DNA from: Roseovarius gaetbuli
Lineage (GTDB): Bacteria; Pseudomonadota; Alphaproteobacteria; Rhodobacterales; Rhodobacteraceae
Direction: 5' to 3'
DNA: 64,000 bases
NCBI RefSeq assembly: GCF_900172365.1
Contig: NZ_FWFJ01000001.1
Coordinates: 62,001 to 126,000, forward strand
Part shown: positions 55,373 through 64,000 of the stretch, in pieces
Layout: each line of letters starts with the position of its first letter
Position numbering within the stretch: the first letter of the stretch is position 1
The notes under the pieces: generated by a model
Told to the model about the DNA's origin: nothing
Databases searched by the model: none
The model's input: the letters and a program-made list of their open reading frames with translations, nothing else
Made by a program: the position numbers and the translations under genes

Positions 55373-55978
55373 ATGTCGGGCGTATCCGTCATAGAGCGGC
55401 CCGAGCTGACCCTGCCAGAGGCGGAGGCGGCGGCGGTGCGCGCGGCCTATGAGGGGGCCTCGGTGATCCTGGAATACGGATCGGGTGGCTCGACGGTGAT
55501 GGCCTCGGAAATGCCGGGCAAACAGGTGTTTAGCGTCGAAAGCGATCAGGATTGGGCGCAGATGATGCGCGGCTTTCTGGCGCAAAACCCGCCCGCCGAG
55601 GCGACCGAGGTTGATGTGATCTGGTCCGATATCGGGCCGACCAAGGAATGGGGGTTTCCCCGCAACAATAGCGGCTGGAAGCGCTATGCCTCCTATCCGC
55701 TGGAGGTCTGGGACCTGCCGGAATTTCGCCAGCCCGATGTGGTGCTGGTCGATGGGCGGTTTCGTACCGGCTGTGCGATGGCGGTGGCGCTGCGCACGAC
55801 CCGGCCGGTGAAGGTGTTGGTCGATGACTATAAACGTCGTCGCCAATACCATCAGATCGAAGAGTTTCTGGGCGCGCCTTTGCGCCTGCATGGCCGCATG
55901 GCCGAGTTTGACGTCAAGCCGATGGCCCTGCCGGCGGATCGGCTTTTGAAGATAATCGAGATGATGACCCGGCCTTGA
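55373..55978 (+). CDS. Hypothetical protein, possibly SAM-methyltransferase-like
   Basis: The 201-residue product has VILEYGSGGSTVMASEM, which resembles motif I of class I methyltransferases, followed by VFSVESDQDW and PDVVLVDGRFR in the positions of motifs II and IV. No signal or membrane segment is present. It starts 1 bp after the YbjQ stop with no separate ribosome-binding site of note, so it is probably translationally coupled. Its link to Fe-S assembly is positional only. Confidence 0.7.
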   Translation: MSGVSVIERPELTLPEAEAAAVRAAYEGASVILEYGSGGSTVMASEMPGKQVFSVESDQDWAQMMRGFLAQNPPAEATEVDVIWSDIGPTKEWGFPRNNSGWKRYASYPLEVWDLPEFRQPDVVLVDGRFRTGCAMAVALRTTRPVKVLVDDYKRRRQYHQIEEFLGAPLRLHGRMAEFDVKPMALPADRLLKIIEMMTRP

Positions 55979-56014
55979 GGCGGGTTTGAACGCAACACAC
56001 GGTGAGGACATAAA

Positions 56015-56770
56015 ATGTTGGAAATCAAGAACCTGCACGTCGATCTTGAAGAAGAGGACAAGACCATCCTGAAGGGTGTGAACCTGACCGTCGAGGCGGG
56101 CAAAGTGCATGCGATCATGGGGCCGAACGGCTCTGGTAAATCAACGCTGTCCTATGTTCTTTCGGGGCGCGATGGCTATACCGTGACAGAGGGCAGTGCC
56201 ACGCTTGAGGGCGAGGACATCCTTGAGATGGAGCCGGAAGAGCGCGCCGCGGCGGGCCTGTTCCTGGCCTTCCAATACCCTGTCGAGATCCCCGGCGTGG
56301 GCAACATGACCTTTCTGCGCACCGCAATGAACGCTCAGCGCAAGGCGCGCGGCGAAGATGAGATCAGCGCCGCCGATTTCCTCAAGCTGGTGCGTGAAAA
56401 GGCCAAGACCCTCAAGATCGACGCTGACATGCTCAAGCGGCCCGTAAACGTCGGCTTTTCGGGCGGCGAGAAAAAGCGCAATGAAATCCTTCAGATGGCG
56501 ATGCTTGAGCCGAAGATGTGCATTCTCGACGAGACCGATTCCGGTCTTGACGTGGATGCGATGAAACTTGTGTCGGAAGGGGTGAACGCCCTGCGCGATG
56601 CGGGTCGCGGCTTTCTTGTGATCACCCACTACCAGCGCCTGCTCGATCATATCAAACCCGACGTGGTGCACATCATGTTCGATGGCCGTATCATCAAGAC
56701 CGGCGGGCCGGAGCTGGCGCTTGAGGTCGAGAAGAACGGCTATGCCGATATCCTGTCGGAGGTGGCATGA
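56015..56770 (+). CDS. sufC: Fe-S assembly ATPase SufC
   Basis: The 251-residue ABC-type ATPase has Walker A GPNGSGKST, signature FSGGEKKRNEI, Walker B CILDETDSGLD and the switch His in VITHYQRLL, all typical of SufC. It drives conformational change in the SufBC2D complex. GTGAGG lies before the ATG. Its stop overlaps the start of sufD. Confidence 0.96.
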   Translation: MLEIKNLHVDLEEEDKTILKGVNLTVEAGKVHAIMGPNGSGKSTLSYVLSGRDGYTVTEGSATLEGEDILEMEPEERAAAGLFLAFQYPVEIPGVGNMTFLRTAMNAQRKARGEDEISAADFLKLVREKAKTLKIDADMLKRPVNVGFSGGEKKRNEILQMAMLEPKMCILDETDSGLDVDAMKLVSEGVNALRDAGRGFLVITHYQRLLDHIKPDVVHIMFDGRIIKTGGPELALEVEKNGYADILSEVA

Positions 56771-58059
56771 TGGCGGCCCCGCAGGCAAAAATGACCGCCA
56801 ACCAAGAGCGTCTTGCGGCGCTTTCGCTTCCCGAAGGGGGCACATGGGCCATGGCGGCGCGCGGCGCGGCGCTTGACCGGCTACGGGCCATGGGCCTGCC
56901 CGAGCGGCGCGATGAATACTGGAAATTCACCCGTCCCGACAGCCTTGTTCAGGCCGAAGCCCCGAAAGCGGCCCTGTTTGACACTGGCGGCGAGGCCGAG
57001 ATGTTCGGCGGTGTTGACCGCCTTCGGATCGTCTTCGTGGATGGGGTTTTTGATGCCGAGGCCAGCGATGACCTCGCGCTTGAGGGTGTGCGCATCGAGC
57101 GTCTGGCCGAGGCCGGTCAAAGCGATATCCACTGGGCGAAAGACACCTATGGCGTGCTCGAAGAGCGCGGCCAGACGCCGGTGGCGCGCCCGCTTGCGGC
57201 GCTTAATACCGCGCTCGCAACCGATGGCGTGCTGATCCATGTGACGGCGGCGGCCAGCAAACCCATAAACCTGATTTACATCCACAAATCAGATACTTCC
57301 GATGCGGTTTTACACCACATCGTCAAGCTTGATGCCGACACCGAAGCCACCATTCTCGAAAACGGCCCGGCGGCGGCGCGCTTTAACAAGGTGATGGAGG
57401 TCGAGGTTGGCGACGGCGCGACCTTCCACCACGTGCGCACCCAAGGGCGCGATCACGAGCGGCGCGCGGCGACGCATATCTTTGCCCGCCTTGGGACAAA
57501 GAGCGCCTTCAAGAGCTTTACCATGACCGCCAATGGCGTGATGACGCGCAACGAATGCGTGATCGAGCTTACCGGCGATGATGCGACCGCTCATGTGGCG
57601 GGCGCGGCCATGGGTGACGGTGACTTTCATCACGACGACACCGTGTTCATCACCCATGACGCCGAGCGCTGTGAAAGCCGCCAGGTGTTCAAGAAGGTGC
57701 TGCGCAACGGCGCGACGGGCGTGTTTCAGGGCAAGATCCTGGTCAAGGCCGGCGCGCAAAAAACCGATGGCTATCAGATCAGCCAGGCGCTCTTGCTGGA
57801 GGACGACAGCCAGTTCCTGGCCAAGCCCGAGCTTGAGATTTACGCCGATGACGTGGCCTGTTCACACGGCAGCACCACCGGCGCAATTGACGAGGATGCG
57901 CTTTATTACCTGCGCGCGCGCGGTGTGCCAAAGGCCATCGCAACCGACCTTCTGACACTGGCCTTTTTGGCCGAAGCGGTCGAGGAAATCTCGGATGAGG
58001 CCCTGCGCGGGGAAATAAACAGTCGGCTTGAGGGCTGGCTGGAGCGTCGGCGCGGCTGA
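56767..58059 (+). CDS. sufD: Fe-S assembly protein SufD
   Basis: The 430-residue protein shares the SufB/SufD beta-helix fold: N-terminal helical part (GLPERRDEYWKFTRPDSL), central core (NKVMEVEVGDGATFHHVRTQGRD) and the conserved ACSHGSTTGAIDEDALYYLRARG with the functional His. It pairs with SufB and SufC. The start ATG overlaps the sufC stop and its own stop overlaps the next membrane-protein gene. Confidence 0.95.
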   Translation: MMAAPQAKMTANQERLAALSLPEGGTWAMAARGAALDRLRAMGLPERRDEYWKFTRPDSLVQAEAPKAALFDTGGEAEMFGGVDRLRIVFVDGVFDAEASDDLALEGVRIERLAEAGQSDIHWAKDTYGVLEERGQTPVARPLAALNTALATDGVLIHVTAAASKPINLIYIHKSDTSDAVLHHIVKLDADTEATILENGPAAARFNKVMEVEVGDGATFHHVRTQGRDHERRAATHIFARLGTKSAFKSFTMTANGVMTRNECVIELTGDDATAHVAGAAMGDGDFHHDDTVFITHDAERCESRQVFKKVLRNGATGVFQGKILVKAGAQKTDGYQISQALLLEDDSQFLAKPELEIYADDVACSHGSTTGAIDEDALYYLRARGVPKAIATDLLTLAFLAEAVEEISDEALRGEINSRLEGWLERRRG

Positions 58060-58544
58060 TGCCGGTCACACGCGACATCGTCGCCACCTATAAGGGGCCG
58101 CGCCGGGTGGTGCGGCGCCTGCTTGATGCTGGTCCCCGCGAGGATCGGGCTCTGGTCATTCTCGTGGCCGCTTGCGGGGTGATTTTCATCGCGCAATGGC
58201 CGCGTCTTGCCCGCGAGGCGCATCTGACCGGGCAAGAGCTTAACCCGATGCTGGGCGGCGCGCTTTTGGCCTGGATATTCATTGCGCCGCTGATCCTTTA
58301 CACGCTGGCGCTTATCAGCCACGGGCTTGCGCGCGTGCTTGGTGCCAAGGGCACTGGTTATGGCGCGCGCGTCGCGCTGTTCTGGGCTCTGCTGGCGACA
58401 AGCCCGATCATGCTTTTGCACGGGCTTGTGGCCGGCTTTATCGGTCCGGGGCCGGGGCTTCAGGCGGTTGGCCTGATCTGGTTGAGTTTCTTCGGCTGGT
58501 TCTGGGTCGCCGGCTGGCTAGAGGCGGAGTGGAGCAAAGCATGA
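58059..58544 (+). CDS. YIP1-like small membrane protein 1
   Basis: The 161-residue protein has four hydrophobic segments (LVILVAACGVIFIAQW; LLAWIFIAPLILYTLALISHGL; VALFWALLATSPIMLLHGLVAGFI; LIWLSFFGWFWVAGWL) after a basic N-terminus. It overlaps sufD at the 5' end and the next YIP1-like gene at the 3' end, so it is translated together with them. A connection to Fe-S assembly is unproven. Confidence 0.75.
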   Translation: MPVTRDIVATYKGPRRVVRRLLDAGPREDRALVILVAACGVIFIAQWPRLAREAHLTGQELNPMLGGALLAWIFIAPLILYTLALISHGLARVLGAKGTGYGARVALFWALLATSPIMLLHGLVAGFIGPGPGLQAVGLIWLSFFGWFWVAGWLEAEWSKA

Positions 58545-59137
58545 CACAGGCCGGGTTCAAGGCCCTTCTGGTGCAGACATTATTTGCCCCGCGCAGCGCC
58601 GCAGGGGTTCTGATCTCGCTCAACCTGCCGCAGCGATGGCTCTGGACGGCGCTTGCCCTGATGTCGGTGCTCAACTCGATCGTCTATTCGGTCACGTTGC
58701 AACTGACGCCGACAAGCGATCCGATGGCGACCGCAATGATGCCGCCGGCCTTTCATTCGCCGGTTCTGTTCACGATGTTTCTGTTTGGCGCCCTCGCGAT
58801 CACGGTGCTGACGCTTTACTGGATCGGGCAGGGCTTTGGTGGCAAGGGGCGTCTGGATGACATGCTTGTGCTGATCTGCTGGCTTCAGGTGCTGCGGCTT
58901 ATCCTGCAACTGGTGGTGGCGGTTCTTGTGATCGTGGCGCCTGTTCTTGGCGCAATGGTGATTTTCATAGCCTCGCTCTGGGGCATTTATATTCTGATCG
59001 GATTTGTCGATGCCGCGCATCGCTTTGACAATATGTTCAAGGCGGCGGGGGTGATTGTTTTGGCGATGGTGGCCATGGCCGTGGGCCTGTCCATGTTGCT
59101 AAGCATGATCGGCGTGGCCGCTATGGGAGGGGCATGA
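58541..59137 (+). CDS. YIP1-family membrane protein 2
   Basis: The 198-residue protein begins MTQAGFKALLVQTLFAPRSAAGVLISLNLPQRWLW and has five hydrophobic segments in the YIP1-domain arrangement (LTLYWIGQGFGGKGRLDDMLVLICWLQVLRL in the middle). ATG 58541 overlaps the previous gene's TGA. The gene ends 1 bp before sufS, so all genes from sufC to sufS form one tight unit. The pair may form a membrane complex; function is unknown. Confidence 0.78.
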   Translation: MTQAGFKALLVQTLFAPRSAAGVLISLNLPQRWLWTALALMSVLNSIVYSVTLQLTPTSDPMATAMMPPAFHSPVLFTMFLFGALAITVLTLYWIGQGFGGKGRLDDMLVLICWLQVLRLILQLVVAVLVIVAPVLGAMVIFIASLWGIYILIGFVDAAHRFDNMFKAAGVIVLAMVAMAVGLSMLLSMIGVAAMGGA

Positions 59138-59138
59138 G

Positions 59139-60359
<1,221 letters not shown>

Positions 60360-60370
60360 TTTTTGCGATT

Positions 60371-60391
60371 GCGGGGCAGGGAATGCCCCGC
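60371..60391 (+). terminator. Hairpin after sufS
   Basis: GCGGGGCA and TGCCCCGC form a perfect 8-bp stem with a 5-nt loop, 12 bp after the sufS stop. No U-run follows on the plus strand, so it may be a weak terminator or mRNA stabiliser. Confidence 0.45.
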
Positions 60392-60410
60392 TATACCACG
60401 CCGCAGGTGT

Positions 60411-60487
60411 GGACCCATAGCTCAGCTGGATAGAGCGCTGCCCTCCGAAGGCAGAGGTCGCTGGTTCGAATCCAGCTGGGTTCACCA
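60411..60487 (+). tRNA. tRNA-Arg (anticodon CCG)
   Basis: Acceptor GGACCCA pairs with TGGGTTC (one G-U), followed by A and encoded CCA. The D-arm TAGCTCAGCTGGATAGAGC, anticodon loop CTCCGAA within CTGCC/GGCAG, and T-loop GTTCGAATC are all standard. Length is 77 nt. Confidence 0.96.
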
Positions 60488-60569
60488 TTTTTCCTTACGG
60501 TCAAAAGACTTGGCGTAATTCGCCACTGGCATTCGGCCCGCCGTGACAGCGGGCCGTGTCATCGCAGGC

Positions 60570-61559
60570 TTACGGGATCAGCAGAACCGACCCCGAGGTG
60601 CGGCGTGCCTCGATATCGGCGTGGGCCTTGGCCGCATCGCCTAGCGCATAGGTCGTAATCGTATCGGCGCGCACAACGCCCGCCGCAATTGCCGCAAAGA
60701 GGTTTTGCGCGGCGGCCTCGTATTCGGCGCGCACAGCCGTGTAATGCGCGATTGAGGGCCGGGTGAGGAAAAGCGACCCCTTGCCGCCCAAAAGGCCGAT
60801 GGCCAGCGGTGGCACCGGGCCAGAGGCTTCGCCAAAGCTTACCATCGTGCCGCGCGGGCGCAGGCAATCCAGCGATTTGGCGAAGGTATCGGCCCCGACC
60901 GAATCGTAGACCACCTTGACGCCGGTGCCGCCGGTGATCTCGGCAACGCGGGCCGGAAAATCCTCTTCGGTATAGATAATCGCATGCGCGCAGCCATTGG
61001 CCTTGGCGGTGGCTGCCTTTGCCGCGGTGCTCACGGTGCCGATCACCGTCACGCCCATATGGTGCAGCCATTGACAGGCAATAAGCCCGACACCCCCCGC
61101 CGCCGCATGCACAAGAACGGTGTCGCCCTTGGTGACCGGCGCGCAGCGGTGGATCAGGTATTCAACCGTCAGCCCCTTGAAGATCAGCGCGGCGATATCG
61201 CGATCGCTCAGCGCCTCGGGCACGGCAAGGGCCCGCGCGACGGGCAGGTTGCGATGGGTGGCATAGGCGCCCGGCGGACCACCGACATAGGCCAGACGCT
61301 GCCCCACGGCAAACCCCTCAACGCCCTCGCCAATCGCTGTTACGCGGCCGACGCCCTCCATGCCAAGACCGGTCGGCACGGGCAGGGGCGGCGCGAAGAC
61401 GCCCTTGCGGTGATAGATGTCGATGAAATTAACGCCGATGGCCAAATGCTCGATCTGAACTTCGCCGGGCCCCGGCGCGGCGAGATCCAGCGTTTCGGCC
61501 TTCAAGACCTCTGGCGCACCATGTGCGGCAAGCCGCATGGCGGTGATCTGTTGTGTCAT
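60570..61559 (-). CDS. NADPH:quinone oxidoreductase (zeta-crystallin/QOR type)
   Basis: The 329-residue medium-chain reductase lacks the zinc-ligand pattern of alcohol dehydrogenases and has the NADPH-binding VLVHAAAGGVGLIACQWLHHMGVTVIGTV and the C-terminal ADTITTYALGDAAKAHADIEARRTSGSVLLIP typical of QOR. It reduces quinones with NADPH in the cytosol. It is a single gene, 74 bp from hpt on the same strand. Confidence 0.9.
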   Translation of the reverse strand: MTQQITAMRLAAHGAPEVLKAETLDLAAPGPGEVQIEHLAIGVNFIDIYHRKGVFAPPLPVPTGLGMEGVGRVTAIGEGVEGFAVGQRLAYVGGPPGAYATHRNLPVARALAVPEALSDRDIAALIFKGLTVEYLIHRCAPVTKGDTVLVHAAAGGVGLIACQWLHHMGVTVIGTVSTAAKAATAKANGCAHAIIYTEEDFPARVAEITGGTGVKVVYDSVGADTFAKSLDCLRPRGTMVSFGEASGPVPPLAIGLLGGKGSLFLTRPSIAHYTAVRAEYEAAAQNLFAAIAAGVVRADTITTYALGDAAKAHADIEARRTSGSVLLIP

Positions 61560-61633
61560 TGTCCTGCTCCCTGATTGATCGCCTATGAGATAGACGAAAT
61601 ACGGGCACAGTCCAGACGTCGTGGCACTGTTGG

Positions 61634-62176
61634 TCAGCCCTCGGTAAAGCGGACCTTGCCGATATAGGGCAGGTTGCGGTTTCTCTGGGCAAAGTCGATG
61701 CCATAGCCGACAACAAATTCGTCCGGAATTTCAAACCCGGTCCAGTCGGCGCGAATATCGGCCTCGCGGCGCGACGGTTTATCCAAAAGGGCAATGGTGC
61801 GCAATTTATGCGGCCGACGGCTATTGAGCAGGTTCAGCACGTGAAAAAGTGTGTGACCAGTATCGACGATATCTTCGACAACCAACACGTCGCGCCCTTC
61901 AATATCGCCGCGCAAGTCCTTGAGAATACGCACTTCCCGACTGCTTTCTGTGGAGTTTCCATAAGACGAGGTTTCAACGAAATCCACCTCGACCGGCAGG
62001 TCAAGTTCGCGCACAAGATCGGCGATGAACACGAATGAGCCGCGCAAAAGGCCCACCACAGTCAGCTTTTTGGTGCCTGCAAATTCGGCCTCGATCTCGT
62101 GTGACAGTGCCTCGATGCGGGCGGCGATGCTTTTGGCTGAGATCAGTTTGTCGATCACATAAGGACGATCCGGCAT
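61634..62176 (-). CDS. hpt: Hypoxanthine phosphoribosyltransferase
   Basis: The 180-residue protein has the PRPP-binding loop [14 protein letters not shown], the N-terminal [20 protein letters not shown] and the flexible-loop region SYGNSTESS. It salvages hypoxanthine (and often guanine) to nucleotides. ATG 62176 gives the family length; the longer frame would run into the divergent START-domain gene. AGGGGG lies upstream. Confidence 0.93.
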   Translation of the reverse strand: MPDRPYVIDKLISAKSIAARIEALSHEIEAEFAGTKKLTVVGLLRGSFVFIADLVRELDLPVEVDFVETSSYGNSTESSREVRILKDLRGDIEGRDVLVVEDIVDTGHTLFHVLNLLNSRRPHKLRTIALLDKPSRREADIRADWTGFEIPDEFVVGYGIDFAQRNRNLPYIGKVRFTEG

Positions 62177-62258
62177 AACACCCCCTTGAAATTTCCGCCC
62201 CAGTCTATGACAAAGCGCGCCACTGTCACGTGAAAACCACTGTACATCCGGGGCCCTT

Positions 62259-62705
62259 ATGCCATCACATTCCGAGACACGCACCCTGCGCTATTCAGCG
62301 GATCAGATGTATGGGCTGGTGGCCGATGTGGCCAACTATCCCAAATTCCTGCCCTGGACGGCCGCCTCGCGGGTCCGAAGTGTGACGCCGCAGGCCGATG
62401 GATCAGAGGTGATGGAGGCCGATCTCGTGGTCAGCTTCAAGGTCTTCCGTGAACGCTTTACAAGCCGGGTCGTGCTCTGGCCTGCGGCCCAACGGATCGA
62501 GACCGAGTATCTTGACGGGCCGTTCAAATACCTCAAGTCCAACTGGCAGTTCCGCGATATCGAGGGTGGCTGTGAGATTGCCTTTGATGTGGATTTCGCC
62601 TTCAAGAACAGAATTTTGCAGTCCGCAGCTGATCTGTTTTTCTTTGAGGCTATGAAGCGGATCGTGCGCGCGTTCGAAGAGCGCGCCGATGATCTTTACG
62701 GCTAG
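62259..62705 (+). CDS. COQ10/RatA-like START-domain protein
   Basis: The 148-residue protein is a single polyketide-cyclase/START-type domain ([65 protein letters not shown]) as in the ubiquinone-binding COQ10 and RatA family. It probably binds quinone or another lipid and assists respiration; a RatA-type ribosome role is less likely without the rest of that module. It is divergent from hpt with 82 bp between. Confidence 0.87.
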   Translation: MPSHSETRTLRYSADQMYGLVADVANYPKFLPWTAASRVRSVTPQADGSEVMEADLVVSFKVFRERFTSRVVLWPAAQRIETEYLDGPFKYLKSNWQFRDIEGGCEIAFDVDFAFKNRILQSAADLFFFEAMKRIVRAFEERADDLYG

Positions 62706-62758
62706 GCCAGACACGCAAGCCAGCCCGTCAAGGGGGTCAACCCATAAACAAAAAGATC

Positions 62759-62790
62759 GGGCGCTTTGCGATGGTTGTCGCAAAGCGCCC
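62759..62790. terminator. Strong bidirectional terminator
   Basis: GGGCGCTTTGCGA and TCGCAAAGCGCCC form a perfect 13-bp stem with a 6-nt loop, with TTT on one side and AAAAAGAT on the other, between two converging genes. Confidence 0.88.
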
Positions 62791-62812
62791 TTTGGTGAGG
62801 AAGAATATATTC

Positions 62813-63701
62813 TCAGCCGCCAATGATATCGTCTTCACCCCAGATGGTAACAAAGAGTGTGGCCGTGTCGCCGCCTTCGATCGCATAGGTGAATTCGGTT
62901 TGGGCGGTTTCGTCGGTGCCAAGATAGTCGAACTGACCATCCGCCGAGAAATCTACACTGCCATCGGCATACATGATGAGCAGCCCACCGCTCAAGCCGC
63001 TGACGATCTGCGCCACAGCCGTCGTATCGCCATTCACGCCTTCAACCTGACCCAGATATTGAAGGTCATCTGTTGTGTCGTTCTGAAGAACGGATGTCAT
63101 GCGCCCTTCCAGGGCATCGCCGCTGCCATCCCGGTTGAAGCCTTCGGTTTCAAACACGAAAAGAAAGTCGTCATTGGCGATATGTACCGGATCCGGGTCG
63201 ACGGCCGGGTCCGCCTCGATTGGCGCTTCGCCCCCGATTTTAAGCGAATCCTCCCGGCTGCCGTCTTCTTGGCCGACACTGGTCAGGCGAACGGCAAAAT
63301 CCTGGCCCAGGATGCTTTCAATGGTCAGATCGACATTGCTTTGGGACAGAATAAAGCTTGTCTCGCGAATATCGTCTTCTCCGATGTCGGCGGTCCCGAA
63401 CTGAACACCGCTGTCGAATTTACCGTAATCATTGACCACTTCGCCATTGATATTGGTGAAGCTGTCGATTTTGGATGACACCATCCACCTTGAATTTCAC
63501 CCCGGTGACATCATCGCCTGAGACGGTCAAACCGTCAGCAAGGCTGTCGTCCGCTAGGTCAAAGAAGATTGCGTTCAGATCACCAATAGAGCCGGTGTCA
63601 TCCAGCACGGAAAGGTCAAATTTCAGCGATCCATCTTCAAGTTCAGTCACGATGATCTTGATATTGACATCGCCTGTCAGCACGAAGGTTGAGGTACTCA
63701 T
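62813..63701 (-). pseudogene. VCBS/RTX-type secreted protein, frameshifted by loss of a TG unit
   Basis: From ATG 63701 (GGGAG upstream) the first frame encodes MSTSTFVLTGDVNIKIIVTE and stays convincing to VTGVKFKVDG, then degenerates and stops at 63429. A second frame from about 63484 continues VSSKIDSFTNINGEVVNDYG to 62813. Adding one TG unit in the GGTGTC sequence (GACACC at 63477-63482 on the given strand) joins them as KVDGVSSKIDSFTN, about 296 residues. The acidic, Asp/Gly-rich product with a VCBS-like end (DFSADGQFDYLG; DTATLFVTIWGEDDIIGG) suggests type I secretion. An ATG at 63484 could let the second part be made alone. Confidence 0.75.
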
Positions 63702-63859
63702 AAGTGTCTATCTCCCAAGAAAGTAATTTTTTGCACAAAATGCTCTGTGTGGCGGAGGGAGGCTAAACAAGGCTGCTATATGGCGTAATAGCGGCGATTA
63801 GCGCCGATTTATAAAAACAGTGTTGAATATTCCTCATGGTATGACCGGGGCCTGGCTGT
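63702..63859 (-). promoter_or_regulatory. AT-rich upstream region of the VCBS-type gene
   Basis: This roughly 160-bp stretch is AT-rich and lies upstream of the minus-strand gene starting at 63701, so it should hold its promoter. No exact boxes are assigned. Confidence 0.4.
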
Positions 63860-63891
63860 CTTGACCGGGCGTTCAGAGAGGCCCGATCAAG
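63860..63891 (-). terminator. Terminator of the ammonium transporter gene
   Basis: CTTGACCGGGC and GCCCGATCAAG pair over 11 bp with one wobble, 12 bp past the stop codon of the minus-strand transporter gene. The U-run is weak. Confidence 0.5.
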
Positions 63892-63903
63892 ACATTTTGC
63901 CGC

Positions 63904-64000
63904 CTAGCTGCTCATGTCGTAGGCGCGCTCGCCGTGAACGCTTAGGTCAAGACCGTTGGTTTCGGTTTCAAGATCAACCCGAAGCGGCGTGACAAGCGAC
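63904..64000 (-). CDS. Ammonium transporter, C-terminal fragment
   Basis: The minus strand at the right edge encodes LVTPLRVDLETETNGLDLSVHGERAYDMSS and ends with TAG at 63904-63906. The GLDLSVHGERAYD segment is the characteristic cytoplasmic tail of alphaproteobacterial Amt proteins, where it touches the GlnK regulator. The rest of the gene lies outside the window, and the identification rests only on these 31 residues. Confidence 0.75.
   Translation of the reverse strand, partial: SLVTPLRVDLETETNGLDLSVHGERAYDMSS

Overview
The window looks like chromosome of a marine alphaproteobacterium of the Roseobacter group (Rhodobacteraceae). The basis is high GC, many ATGA/TGATG gene overlaps, a SUF operon headed by a single-cysteine IscR, split methionine-synthase type genes, TRAP and opine-type ABC transporters, paired dimethylglycine dehydrogenase-like enzymes and a large RTX-Hint secreted protein. 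No rRNA, CRISPR array, integrase, transposase or prophage was found; there are two tRNA genes.

Layout. 1-512: end of a NarL/FixJ-type response regulator. 603-2930 (minus): a three-gene one-carbon operon (small 'virulence factor' protein, MetF-like reductase, methyltetrahydrofolate:corrinoid methyltransferase). 3179-5007: Ppx/GppA phosphatase coupled to RlmE. 5488-9326: molybdenum hydroxylase operon (FAD, 2Fe-2S and Mo subunits) ending in a MoaD-like protein. 9368-10530: TetR regulator plus isochorismatase-family hydrolase. 10604-19160: an eight-gene four-carbon sugar-acid operon (DenD, TRAP P/Q/M, LtnD, OtnK, OtnC, OtnI), with a divergent LacI regulator and two near-identical operators between them. 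19167-21998: glycosyltransferase genes, an ECF sigma factor and an EF-hand protein. 22079-24649: ornithine cyclodeaminase and arginase with a divergent Lrp/AsnC regulator. 24646-25922: DsbB, a DedA/YqaA-type membrane protein and tRNA-Leu(CAA). 26629-30450: the 1273-residue RTX/cadherin-like/Hint protein. 30598-34480: polar amino-acid ABC transporter operon with a MobA-like gene. 34597-37025: cytosolic PhnD-like protein, two TerB paralogues and a DUF4274-like protein. 37042-42450: pyrG, secG, an accessory islet gene, a membrane protein, purA and DUF2842. 42537-47689: two divergent dimethylglycine/sarcosine dehydrogenase-like paralogues. 47569-50475: a PstS-like binding protein and a GGDEF-EAL protein, each broken by a 1-nt deletion. 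50717-60359: small conserved genes, iscR and the SUF cluster (cysteine desulfurase, sufB, sufC, sufD, sufS) with four interspersed genes. 60411-62705: tRNA-Arg(CCG), quinone oxidoreductase, hpt and a COQ10-like START protein. 62813-64000: a frameshifted VCBS-like protein and the C-terminal end of an ammonium transporter.

Functional picture. The cell appears to feed on small organic solutes: sugar acids ending in dihydroxyacetone phosphate, arginine to ornithine and proline, methylated glycines, polar amino acids and an unidentified Mo-hydroxylase substrate. Methyl groups from demethylation would enter the folate pool that the MetF-like and corrinoid methyltransferase genes draw on. The points most worth checking are: three coding genes broken by small indels (two of them 320 bp apart in one c-di-GMP operon); the paired LacI operators one integral number of helical turns apart; a palindrome ahead of iscR with a second degenerate copy inside the cysteine desulfurase gene; two families of small interspersed repeats; and an internal duplication of the pre-Hint module in the RTX protein.
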